From Paratrimastix pyriformis (taxonomy: Eukaryota > Preaxostyla > Paratrimastigidae), in NCBI GenBank assembly GCA_027972325.1, contig JAPMOS010000305.1, positions 1 to 31,306 on the forward strand: 31,306 nt of DNA. Direction: 5' to 3'. The translations under genes and the position numbers were made by a program. The notes beneath the pieces were generated by a model, which searched no databases, had not been told where the DNA came from, and worked only from the letters and a program-made list of their open reading frames with translations. Positions 18,780 through 26,019 of the stretch are shown piece by piece; position 1 is the first letter of the stretch, and every line of letters starts with the position of its first letter.

Positions 18780-19419
18780 ATCGGTACGCGGATGGAGTGA
18801 GCACGGAGATGGCAGAAGGGCAGACCCACAAGAGCACCCTGCGAAACCAGTGGACGACCCCCCACGTGGTGTCCTCTCTGCTCAGACAAGCAGGCAGTTT
18901 GACAACGATGGCATTCTCGCATCCTGGGACAGAACACCCAGCAAAGATGATTGTTTTTTGGGTGGAAGACTGGATGGATATGGGCTGTTCAAGGAGAATC
19001 GTGACCTCCTCATCTTTGCCAACCCGGAGTACAACCCCCAGGAAGAGATGGACCGATTATTTAAGGCAATTGGCGATTGGGCAGAGAGTCCAATGGGAAG
19101 AGCTGGGAAGAGAGCTTTCCGATGCATCGCAATCGTCCCGTACGGGGTGGGTAAGCCCAACCGGACGCGGCCGGTGCAGGGAATGGAGGCGCAGCATGGC
19201 GTCGGATTGGCCTTGAGGGGGGACATGCGATTGAAGGAGCTGTTTATCATTGAGGAAGGGGGTTTCGGCTTCTGGCTGCCGAGCTTCTGGCGGACAGGGG
19301 AGAAAGGTGCGGGGAAGGCCCCGTTCGACGTGGGCATCCTGCTCTTTGAGAACCAGAGGGCCCGGGAGAGATTTCCGATGGATCCTGCCCCGTTGTGGGC
19401 TTTGGAGAATATGCTTCGG
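18780..19419 (+). other. methyltransferase-like C-terminal region (LINE ORF2, copy C)
   Basis: After RNase H and the knuckle, ORF2 continues for ~300 residues that ordinary LINEs lack. TTPHVVSSLLRQAG, then LDGYGLF, LLIFANPEYNPQEEMDRLF (NPEY at 19021-19032) and FRCIAIVPYGVGKPNR resemble phage-type N6-adenine methyltransferases: a TP-x-x-[IV][IV]-x-x-L start, an NPPY/NPPF catalytic motif followed by a helix, and an I[AI]-VP strand. The motif is NPEY rather than NPPY in C and D. The pattern match is partial and the enzymatic call is tentative. Copy C lacks about 24 bases present in B and D near 18928. Confidence 0.45.
19409..19419 (+). repeat. target-site duplication of retroposon 2b, left copy
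   Basis: ATATGCTTCGG, repeated at 24884-24894. Copy B has the uninterrupted site at about 10231-10241. Confidence 0.88.
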
Positions 19420-19507
19420 TTGTTGTTGTTGTTGTTGTGATACTATTTCGACTGCCAGTAACTGCGCGCAAAACACAGAAAACTGAAACAGAAGAAAATC
19501 CGTTCAT

Positions 19508-19521
19508 CCGGTCGAAACCGG
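19508..19521 (-). other. 3' TTCG hairpin of retroposon 2b
   Basis: Minus strand: CCGGT-TTCG-ACCGG preceded by CATGTTACCCGC. The LINE has the same CATGTTACCCGC followed by CGGGC-TTCG-GCCCG. Two of five stem pairs differ between the families and both remain paired. Confidence 0.8.
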
Positions 19522-19647
19522 CGGGTAACATGCCGACCTACACCCCCTCAGGGGTAGGCGCACAGACGGCATGGCGGGAAAGAGAGAGACTGGAATGTCG
19601 CCAGGAAACAGAATCGTTCAAACACTTGACAGCAAACAGAAGGAACA

Positions 19648-20600
19648 TCAAAAGAAAGAACGGGGCAAGGGGGGGGGACAAAAGGATCCAACACTGAGAC
19701 ACGGGACACGAGGAACAATGAAAGGGGGCGAAGGAAGCAAAAGACAAGAACAGTTAGAACGAAAAATATTCCCGAACCCAGCCTGAGGGGGGGGCGGAAC
19801 CCATCCACCATGACCTACCACCTCGGTAGGACAGGCGCACGGGCCCCTGAATCCACCACCCCACACGTTGCTCCCTTCCCAAAGGCCCACGGTTGGCAAC
19901 AGGCGAGAGGTCGGAGAGGCTAATCTTCGGAGGCACGGCAGAAGCGGCATGGTCGGGCGTCGAGGTAGCACGAGCGGGCGCAGCAGGCACAGCAGACAAA
20001 GGGGACACACCAGCAGCAACAGAGGCAGCAACAGGGGCAACAACAGGGGCAGCAACAGGGGCAGCAACAACAGGGCAGCAACAGGTGCAGGTGCAGGTGC
20101 AGGTGCAGGTGCAGGTGCAGGTGCAGGTGCAGGTGCAGGTGCAGGTGCAGGTGCAGGTGCAGGTGCAGGTGCAGGCGCAGGCGCAAAAGCCGGAGCATGA
20201 GATGAAGTCGGAGCCGGAACAGGTGCCGGCTTGGCGAATGGGTTCGCCAAGGTGAGAGGTGCTCTTGGGGCAGCGGAAGAGGCAAATGGATTGCTCGAAG
20301 AAGGGGAACGGGCTCTCTCCTTCTTCCCCGCTGGACGATCGCCATCGATGATCGGGTGGCGAGTTCCACCTCCACCTCCAAGTTGCTTTGGACCACGGTA
20401 TGTAGTCTCCCCAACAGATAGGAGGACTCGTTCTGGCGGTGTGCGGTGTTTGTCCACAGACGAGCCGCGCGATGATTCTTGTGGCACGTGGCAGTCGAAA
20501 GTTCGCACATTCGATTGCTGGAACAATAAAGCCCCAAGAAGTTGGAAAATAAACTGGCTGATCGCTTCAGGCTGCTTCTTCGGATTGTCCTCCAGCAGCA
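19648..20600 (-). pseudogene. retroposon ORF protein, distal part (copy 2b)
   Basis: Continues MLLEDNPKKQPEAISQFIFQ exactly where the N-terminal part at 24820-24559 stops, as judged against copy 2a. Then a Ser/Arg- and Pro-rich linker (KKERARSPSSSNPF), about 20 Ala-Pro pairs and a Leu/Val-rich, low-complexity end. Frame use through the repeat and beyond cannot be fixed with certainty. No enzymatic domain recognised. The split by the DNA transposon inactivates this copy. Confidence 0.5.
20082..20172 (-). repeat. CAGGTG (CACCTG) hexamer repeat, about 15 units
   Basis: A nearly perfect hexamer run encoding Ala-Pro on the minus strand, flanked by CAACAGGGGCAG-type repeats (about 20029-20080). 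It is longer than the six-unit tract of copy 2a. Confidence 0.9.
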
Positions 20601-20613
20601 CGTCGGTCGAAAT
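20599..20613 (+). repeat. terminal inverted repeat, left
   Basis: CACGTCGGTCGAAAT, matching the reverse complement of 24546-24560. It starts with CAC, as do the RAG heptamer and Transib termini. A shared subterminal block GGCTCTGTAGCGCA lies at 20807-20820. Confidence 0.8.
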
Positions 20614-21075
20614 TGGTACAGCGAGTTTCCCCTTTTGGGGACCGCTGCCCGGGTGCCCAAACCCATGTCACCCCGTGCGAGCTGAGGGGGCAGGATGTTG
20701 GAGTTTGCTGACCGGGACCCGCTGGCTTGCCGACGTGGGGTGCTGTGACACAAAGTGCATGTGCATCCGCGGTGATGACGGGTGTGGGAATTTCATTGAA
20801 AAAGATGGCTCTGTAGCGCAACATCGTTTCCAACCCAAAGTGTTTTCGTGAAATGAGATGGGCTCTCAAGTTCATGCTTCTCGAGAAAAATTGGAAGCAA
20901 TGTATCGGAGACCAGCGAGGGAGACTGACTCACTTTCAGGCTTTCTACGATCATTTCTGTAAATTTGCACAACCGAGAAATGGGCATAAACAAAGAAAGA
21001 CCCCCCAGAAGAAGGCCGCCCTTTTCCAGTTCGCTTCTCGAAATAGCAACTCCAACCCTGGTGCCATGTTTGATC
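20614..21075. other. transposon left leader, no gene assigned
   Basis: About 460 bases between the terminal repeat and the chosen start of the transposase. A frame at 20853-21110 (KNWKQCIGDQRG, HFQAFYDHFCKF) could be an upstream exon, but nothing confirms it. No promoter motif is clear. Confidence 0.35.
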
Positions 21076-23228
21076 ATGAAGGCAAAGCGAGAACGCGAAT
21101 CTTCTCCTGAAGATCCCCGCAAAAAACGGCGACCTCCCTCGAAACACTATTCAAGACGCAGTCGTGCCGCACTGGCGCGGCGATTTCGGCACCCGCCGGC
21201 CTCATCGTCCCTGGTTTCCCCATCTCCACTTGCAGAACTTGCTCCCTCGAAATCTCCGTTTTCTGGTCCTGCTGAGCATTTGCAAAACCTAAAGACGAAA
21301 GGCGGGCCGCGGGACAAAGGAGATGGAATCGAGGATGATCTACGACCACGCAAGCGCCCTCGACGGGGACCGTATCGCTCGCGCCGATCATTTGGCAGCC
21401 TGGGATCATCCCAACAGAACAGGTCTATTCCTTTTCACGGTCTCTTGCATTCTGAAGCGCCCGTGATTAGGCTCATCAACAAATTGGGCACCTCCGCGCA
21501 GCTCCTGATGAATTCCTTCAACACCACACCATTGCGCCTGGAGTCAGCCACGTTCAGCATCGCGGAAGACCATCGCACTGTGTTGGTGCCATTCGGCCGA
21601 GCACCAAGGATTCTCGGGGCCTCCGTTCCCTGCGGACCCCAGGAGGAATTGAAATTTCTGGCCCAGTGGAGGCACGAGCACGTGATATCTCGGGCCGCTG
21701 TTCAAGCCTTGTCACAAGGTCGCTTGTGGCGCATCACACTTCTTCGATCGACGCATTTCCTTTGTAGGGCCTGGGCCCTTTCGCCGCATCCCTCGAAGTT
21801 CCGCACTCAAAGCGTTTGAGAGTCGGCTCGTCCCCGAGGGCAACAAGATCGTCGTGATCGACGACGAAGATGATGGGCGGCCGCCGTCGATCTTTCGCGC
21901 ATGGGACGGGGAAGGAGACATCCTCCTTCTCTCCGGGGACGGCCATCAAATCTCGCGGAGGAGGGGGAGGGTGGACTTCACCCTCACCCCCATCACCCCG
22001 ATCCAGCCCGACAACCCCGCGGCCGGATTTTTCCTTTCAAAATCGATCGTTTCCCGGGTTTCAGTTCTCTCTTATGAGGGGAGCGAGGCTGAATCAGGTC
22101 TGCGGGCTTTGAATCGGGTCATCAATTTTCCCGTCTGATCCCAGAAACCCGGCTGCCTCTTCTCCGCCAGGAGTTAGCCCGCCTCCACAACTCTGGGAGG
22201 CGCGTCGTTTTCTGTTCGGACTATAAAATGGTCACCTTGATCTACAGACTTAGCATTCGGTCAGCTCAACCCTGCCTTTGGTGCCTCGCGCGGTTCAAGT
22301 CTCAAGGATCGTCCCCGGCCCGCCGCGACGTCCCCGGCCCACCTCGGACCCTCGACACCCTGAATGCCATGCTGGACATCCCCCCGGGGGACGTAATTCC
22401 CGACGCTCTGCACGCATGCCTCCGGACCTTCGATCGCCTCGAAAGTCTCGCCCTCGTCGCCCTCACCGAGTTCAAGCTTGTTTCCCGCTATCAGGCCCGT
22501 TTTGCGTCAAACCCATCCCTTCACTTCCAATCAGGCGGAAATCAAAGCCATTACACACATTGAATACGTTATTGGCAAAAAAGACGGCGGCTTTTTTCGG
22601 TCTGTCCGATGACACGCTACCAGGCTTTGGGGTGGATGTCCTGTTCCCTAGTCCCTACATATCGGAAAAGGACAGGCTCGAGGTCCTCCAACGGATCGAC
22701 TTTACCAAGATTGTCGGGAGTGATGCCGAGACCCTTCGTCGATCGTATGGTGTACCCTTCGATACCACCCTCAACACAGTCTGGCATTCCGCCGGGGCTC
22801 TTCTGGCCTGCTATGGGTCAACAAACGTCGTCCCCATTCCACCATCCCTCCCGGCTCAATTTTTGGAGGCTTTTCTCGCGCTGTACAGTTCAACCGATCT
22901 GAGCCTTTATCTACACGTCCTCGCCTGCCATTTGCGTGACTTCCAAGTGGCCTGGGGCAACCCAGGTGCCCTCGCGACTCGCCAATTGGAACGAAAGAAT
23001 GGCATGGCGCATGCGATCGCGAGACGTGCCGTCTCATTCGCATCTTCGAACAGCACCCTTGCGATCCAAACGTTTTTGAACAAGGCCGCATTTCTCGGCC
23101 AGAGGCCACGGCGGGGGTATCGACCGCGCAAGCCAAGGACCGCCCCAGTGAGGGCCGTCTCGGCCGAGCACCCGCGAACCGTGTGGAAGAGGCGAACGAG
23201 CCAGAGGAAACGTAGTTCCTCTTTTTGA
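21076..23228 (+). CDS. RAG1/Transib-like DDE transposase, four exons
   Basis: Would cut out and insert the transposon with a two-metal RNase H-fold active site. Proposed exons: 21076-21718, 21768-22097, 22145-22479, 22548-23228 (about 662 residues); an in-frame ATG at 20965 would add 37. Introns of 49, 47 and 68 nt (or 55, ending at 22534) have GT and AG ends, and the first two join open frames exactly. The N-terminus is basic (KAKRERESS, RKRPRRGPYRSRR). Core: SGDGHQIS (Asp1 at 21938), CSDYKMV (Asp2 at 22219), CLWC (22273-22284), IPDALHACLRTFDRL, HVLACH (22914-22931), QLERKNG (Glu at 22989). RAG1 has D708, C727/C730, DALH, H937/H942 and E962: His-His spacing 5 and His-to-Glu spacing 20 are identical here, Asp2-to-Cys is 18 against 19. 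The tail is basic. Exon 4's start is uncertain. It may still be functional. Confidence 0.68.
21719..21767 (+). other. intron 1 of the transposase gene
   Basis: 49 nt, CAAG|GTCGCTTG to TTTCCTTTGTAG|GGCC. Removal links frame 1 (QALSQG) to frame 2 (PGPFRRIP) with no stop on either side. Confidence 0.65.
22098..22144 (+). other. intron 2 of the transposase gene
   Basis: 47 nt, ATCAG|GTCTGCGG to CTGATCCCAG|AAAC. Removal joins the EGSEAES frame to ETRLPLLRQELARLHNSG, leading in frame to the second catalytic Asp. Confidence 0.65.
22480..22547 (+). other. intron 3 of the transposase gene (acceptor uncertain)
   Basis: Donor CTT|GTTTCCCG. The acceptor at 22547 (ATCAAAG|CCA) keeps the frame that contains HVLACH and LERKNG. 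The stronger-looking acceptor at 22534 (TTCCAATCAG|GCGG) gives AEIKAITHIEYVIGKKDGG, but then needs another frame change by about 22600. Confidence 0.45.
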
Positions 23229-23369
23229 CCCTCATACCTCTCCCCATCCTCTTTTTTGGTGGCTATCACCTGCACCCACCCCTTCGCTCCTCTTGCTAGG
23301 TGGTGACAGTGCTGATGAGCTGTGGCGATGCTGCTTCGTCCTTTGGCAATTCACTGCACCAGCCGTCAG
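23229..23369. other. short spacer between convergent transposon genes
   Basis: CT-rich sequence after the transposase stop. No clear polyadenylation signal is seen. Confidence 0.4.
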
Positions 23370-23876
23370 TCATCCCAGCTGCATCATCATCACCATCGCC
23401 CTTTGGGTCCCCTTTCCCCATCCCGCCCCCGGCTCTGCGAACTGTGCCCCCCTGTTCCCCCCCCCCCCCCCCCCCCCCCCGCGTTCCTGTTGTTGGCAAG
23501 AAACCGAGTCCAAGCGAGCGCTTATTCGAGACACCAACGGGTGGGGTGCATCATGGTGGCGAGAATTCATCGGGGGTGATGACGACCCAAGGGATGGGAT
23601 CAGGCTCGCCTGTGGGTTCGAACCCGGGGGCGACGGGGTGGGCGGCGAATCGGGGCCAGCAGAATCAGGCTCATCTGTGGGTTCGGATGGCTCCTCGCCC
23701 GGGTCTTCGGAGTCAGCAACATCCACGTTTGAAAGCCGGCGATCTTGTTCGGCCTGGGCACACTGAGCGACGGCGACATCGCGCCTTTTCGCGAGTGCAC
23801 CGGATATGAGGAGCCGCGGGAGGCGCTCGAAGAATAGAGGGTCAAGTGCTGCTTGTGGTGGTGGCGCAGACCTCAC
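23370..23876 (-). CDS. possible second transposon gene, convergent, unknown protein
   Basis: A 168-residue open frame on the minus strand, facing the transposase tail to tail. Its first ~60 residues look like ordinary protein (LDPLFFERLPRLLISGALAK, VAVAQCAQAEQDRRLSNVDV). Then follow an acidic, Pro/Ser-rich stretch (SEDPGEEPSEPTDEPDSAGP) and a poly-Gly run produced by the poly-C tract. An approximate internal repeat (EPTDEPDS / GSNPQASL, both from AACCCACAGxxGAGCCTGAT) is present. It may be one exon of a longer gene from about 24300. No Kelch or PHD feature is visible, so nothing shows that it is RAG2-like. It may be spurious. Confidence 0.3.
   Translation of the reverse strand: MRSAPPPQAALDPLFFERLPRLLISGALAKRRDVAVAQCAQAEQDRRLSNVDVADSEDPGEEPSEPTDEPDSAGPDSPPTPSPPGSNPQASLIPSLGSSSPPMNSRHHDAPHPLVSRISARLDSVSCQQQERGGGGGGGGNRGAQFAEPGAGWGKGTQRAMVMMMQLG
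23457..23480 (+). repeat. poly-C tract, 24 bases
   Basis: An uninterrupted run of C. It creates Pro or Gly runs in overlapping frames. Its length is probably unreliable in any sequencing technology. Confidence 0.95.
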
Positions 23877-24545
23877 CTTCTTGGCCGCCAGGCCTCTGCG
23901 TTATTTTCCAACGCAGGGTAATTGGACCGATCAGAGCATGGCCGCCATCATTGGCGCGACTGATTGTTCTTTGGCAATGAAAGCGGCGACTAACAAAATA
24001 GTGAATTCCAGCAGGAAAGAAGCTCTCAAGACCTAAATTCAGCGACAGAGAGCCGTATTTGTTGACCACTGCGCCGAGTTTTGGTGATCTCGAGTCCTCT
24101 TGTGACTTTTCGCCACGATTGCCTTGGGAATCGAAATTTCAGAGAGATTCTTGTCTTGGATAACGAGAGTGCTTCAAGAAGCCGATCTTCTAGGTCGAGA
24201 ATCTCCATCAAAACGAAGTCTGCCTGAGGACATTGGTTCCACCGGGTCAGCTCGCCTATTTTTTGACCTGAGTTTTTTCTTTCCAATTTTGCCGCTTTTC
24301 GGGCCAGCGCCGGACAGTTCTCTCGCTTGGGGGGAAGTTTCCCTTGATTTTTGTGCTGCGCTACAGAGCCCTTTTGCCACTCCTCCGTCGGCAACCCCCT
24401 CAGATGACCAGAGGTATGCCCACTTGGATCCCTTCCACACTGCGGCCGGCCTCGTTGCACACAAATGGAGCATAAGGGTGATGTCACGGGCGCTCCTTGG
24501 CACTGGTCAGGACTCCCACCACACTCACGACCAAAATGGGAATCC
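23877..24545. other. transposon right region, no gene assigned
   Basis: About 670 bases with open frames on both strands. On the minus strand one frame reads SVAQHKNQGKLPPKRENCPA, then ADFVLMEILDLEDRLLEALS, which looks protein-like and could be an upstream exon of the convergent gene. The subterminal block shared with the left end lies at about 24357-24370. No firm gene call. Confidence 0.35.
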
Positions 24546-24560
24546 ATTTCGACCGACGTG
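24546..24560 (-). repeat. terminal inverted repeat, right
   Basis: Reads CACGTCGGTCGAAAT on the minus strand, perfect against 20599-20613. Confidence 0.8.
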
Positions 24561-24883
24561 TGCACCGTGCGTTCGATGATCTCATAGCGTGGAGCACGGT
24601 GCTCATTGACGACCAATGAACTGAAGAGCTTCATAAGCTCCAAACGCATCCAAGGAGAGATCTTGTCCAATGGAGCTGAAGAGGGGGACCACAGATGCCG
24701 ACCCAACTCATCTTGAAGATACTCTACCATAGGGTCGTCACGACTTTGGATCTCGGCGTGATCCATAATAAAGTTGGAATCGTCCTTACTGAGCTCGTCA
24801 TGCTCAGTGGCGATCTCCATGGCCAGAAACGGGCAGAACGCGGAGCAAAGGGAACGTGCAACGCCGAGACTTCAACCGGGGAG
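24559..24883 (-). mobile_element. one-ORF retroposon copy 2b, 5' part
   Basis: Begins (minus strand) right after the ATATGCTTCGG duplication with CTCCCCGGTTGAAGTCTCGG, then the CACGTTCCC leader shared with copy 2a. The ORF begins at 24820 (MEIATEHDEL...), about 86 codons before the DNA transposon. The long frame that runs on from here to 24026 is a chimera with transposon sequence. Confidence 0.85.
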
Positions 24884-24894
24884 ATATGCTTCGG
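24884..24894 (+). repeat. target-site duplication of retroposon 2b, right copy
   Basis: ATATGCTTCGG, identical to 19409-19419. Confidence 0.88.
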
Positions 24895-25206
24895 AAAGAG
24901 GCGGGTGCGCGGAAGGTGGAGGCTGACTACGAGGGGCGTCCGAAGGAGGGCGAGGTGCTCCACAACTGGAGGGGGATCTCAGAGGGGGTGGTGCGGAAAG
25001 TTGCGGGAAGACTTCGGAGGCGGTGCGGATTTCGAGAGATGTACGCGAATGATTGCAGACTGGCAGCAGAGTTGGGGATTGTGGATGAAGACACCCAAAA
25101 GGAGATTGGGAGCGAAATTGGTGCACTCCGCAAAACCATGCTGCTGGCGATCATGCAACGAAAGAAGAACGAGAAAAATGAAGAAGGGATGAACGAGGAG
25201 ACGTAG
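24884..25206 (+). pseudogene. LINE ORF2 C-terminal end (copy C)
   Basis: Frame MLRKEAGARKVEADYEGRPK to KNEEGMNEET, open to the stop. It is rich in Glu, Lys and Arg and helical-looking (GIVDEDTQKEIGSEIGALRK). It is the distal part of the methyltransferase-like region begun at 18780. It matches copy A in frame throughout, so this C-terminus is a real part of the LINE protein. It was severed from the rest by retroposon 2b. Confidence 0.8.
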
Positions 25207-25211
25207 TCCGG

Positions 25212-25392
25212 GGGTCGGCGGTGACCGTCCCTCGGGGACGGTAGCCGACCCATGGGCCTCTTGGGACGTCCCATCCTGCGAGTTTATCTCGCGGGGAGGG
25301 CGGACCGGGGGGTTCATGTTACCCGCGGGCTTCGGCCCGAGCACGGACCCGGCGAAAGCTGGGAAGTATCACACACACACACACACACACAC
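25212..25392 (+). other. LINE 3' UTR structures and AC tail (copy C)
   Basis: The long hairpin GGGTCGGC...GCCGACCC at 25212-25251, CGGGC-TTCG-GCCCG at 25326-25339, CCCGGC-GAAA-GCTGGG at 25348-25363, then AAGTATC and (AC)11. Spacing is the same as in copy B. Confidence 0.8.
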
Positions 25393-25403
25393 GCATGTCC
25401 CCC
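25393..25403 (+). repeat. target-site duplication of LINE C, right copy
   Basis: GCATGTCCCCC, matching 5440-5450. One side then has a further C before TC, so the duplication may extend to 13 bases with a one-base difference. Confidence 0.8.
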
Positions 25404-26019
25404 CTCAGCGCCAAACCGACTCCATGCTGCGCCTTCATTCCCTGCACCGGCCGCGTCCGGTTTGGCTTGCCCACTCCGTACGGGACTATCGCGATACATC
25501 GGAAGGCTCTCTTCCCAGCTCTACCAATTGGGCTCTCCGCCCAATCACCAATTGCCGTAAATAACCGGTCCATCTCCTCCTGTGGGTTGTATTCAGGGTT
25601 GGCAAAGATGAGGAGGTCGCGATTCTCCTTAAACAACCCGTAGCCATCCAGTCTTCCACCCAAAAACCAGTCATCCTTGCTGGGCGTTCTGAATTCAGGG
25701 AAGCTCAAATCGGCATTCCCAGGATGCGAGAATGCCATCGTTGTCAAACTGCCTGCTTGTCTGAGCAGAGAGGGCACCACGTGGGGGGTCGTCCACTGGT
25801 TTCGCAGGGTGCTCTTGTGGGTCTGCCCTTCTGCCATCTCCGTACTCATCCCATCCACATATCGATCGCAGAGGTTCGCCACTTCTGTGGTGAACATTTC
25901 CCAGAAGCTGTCCCAGGTTCGGGCGCGGTACCAGCGCCCCCGCGATCGCTCGATGAGCTCCCAGTGTCTGTCCATCGCTATTTGCTTACCTCTCACCTGC
26001 ACACTTTGACCCATAGGCT

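Larger units (their letters stand above)
10729..19419 (+). mobile_element. LINE copy C, segment 2 (ORF1, endonuclease, RT, RNase H, CCHC)
   Basis: Main body of the plus-strand LINE between its two guests. It holds the rest of ORF1 with the protease-like domain, then ORF2 from the apurinic-type endonuclease to the middle of the C-terminal domain, where retroposon 2b interrupts it at 19419. From 15182 on it is nearly identical to copy B. Frame breaks are frequent, though fewer than in B. Confidence 0.9.
14165..19419 (+). pseudogene. LINE ORF2 polyprotein (copy C), interrupted by retroposon 2b
   Basis: Replication protein of the LINE: it nicks the target DNA and copies the element RNA onto the nick. 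I place the start at the ATG at 14165 because MRVAGWNVRGLGS, the endonuclease beginning, follows directly; in copy D an in-frame charged leader precedes it. Domain order: APE-type endonuclease, reverse transcriptase, thumb/linker, RNase H, CCHC knuckle, methyltransferase-like C-terminus. APE plus RNase H plus a C-terminal knuckle resembles the I group of LINEs; the last domain does not. It is broken by several single-base indels and by the guest at 19420. The final ~105 codons lie at 24884-25206. Confidence 0.85.
19420..20600 (-). mobile_element. one-ORF retroposon copy 2b, 3' part
   Basis: Minus-strand element whose 3' tail (CAA)6, seen as (TTG)6 at 19420-19437, abuts the duplication. Inward come the TTCG hairpin, a GC-rich 3' UTR and the Ala-Pro coding part. 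It is joined to its 5' part at 24559-24883 once the DNA transposon is removed, giving about 1.5 kb in total. The tail start AGTATCAC and the 11-bp duplication are the same as for the LINEs. Confidence 0.85.
20599..24560 (+). mobile_element. DNA transposon with RAG1/Transib-like transposase
   Basis: 3.96 kb inserted in retroposon 2b. Both ends read CACGTCGGTCGAAAT inward. The empty site in copy 2a (CA|TG at 1498-1501) shows that the outer CA/TG may belong to the target, so the strict element is 20601-24558, and the flanks join with no duplication and no loss. It carries a four-exon transposase gene on the plus strand and a possible second gene in convergent orientation. Beyond the first 15 bases the ends are only patchily similar, sharing TTTTGG and GGCTCTGTAGCGCA about 190-207 bases in. 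Helitron and DIRS assignments were considered and rejected. Confidence 0.75.
24884..25392 (+). mobile_element. LINE copy C, segment 3 (end of ORF2, 3' UTR, tail)
   Basis: Resumes in the same codon context as 19409-19419 and follows copy B to the end: the last ~105 codons of ORF2 with stop TAG at 25204-25206, the 3' UTR with three hairpins, and an (AC)11 tail at 25371-25392. The following GCATGTCCCCC is the right duplication. Confidence 0.9.

Noticed and set aside
6088-19419. Segmental duplication of about 4 kb (B and C)
   Set aside because: Copy B ends in its own tail and is flanked by an exact 11-bp duplication of copy C sequence, so it arose by retrotransposition.
23300-23809. Plus-strand Pro-rich frame across the poly-C tract
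   Set aside because: It depends on the length of the homopolymer and has low-complexity composition; the minus-strand frame is the more protein-like of the two.
20599-24560. Helitron or DIRS-type element
   Set aside because: Insertion without duplication between A and T suggested a Helitron, and inverted ends without duplication suggested DIRS. There is no CTRR end, no Rep/helicase, no RT and no tyrosine recombinase, while a DDE core with zinc ligands is present.
24026-24820. Long minus-strand frame of 264 codons
   Set aside because: It starts in retroposon 2b and runs through the terminal repeat into the DNA transposon, so it is a chance fusion.
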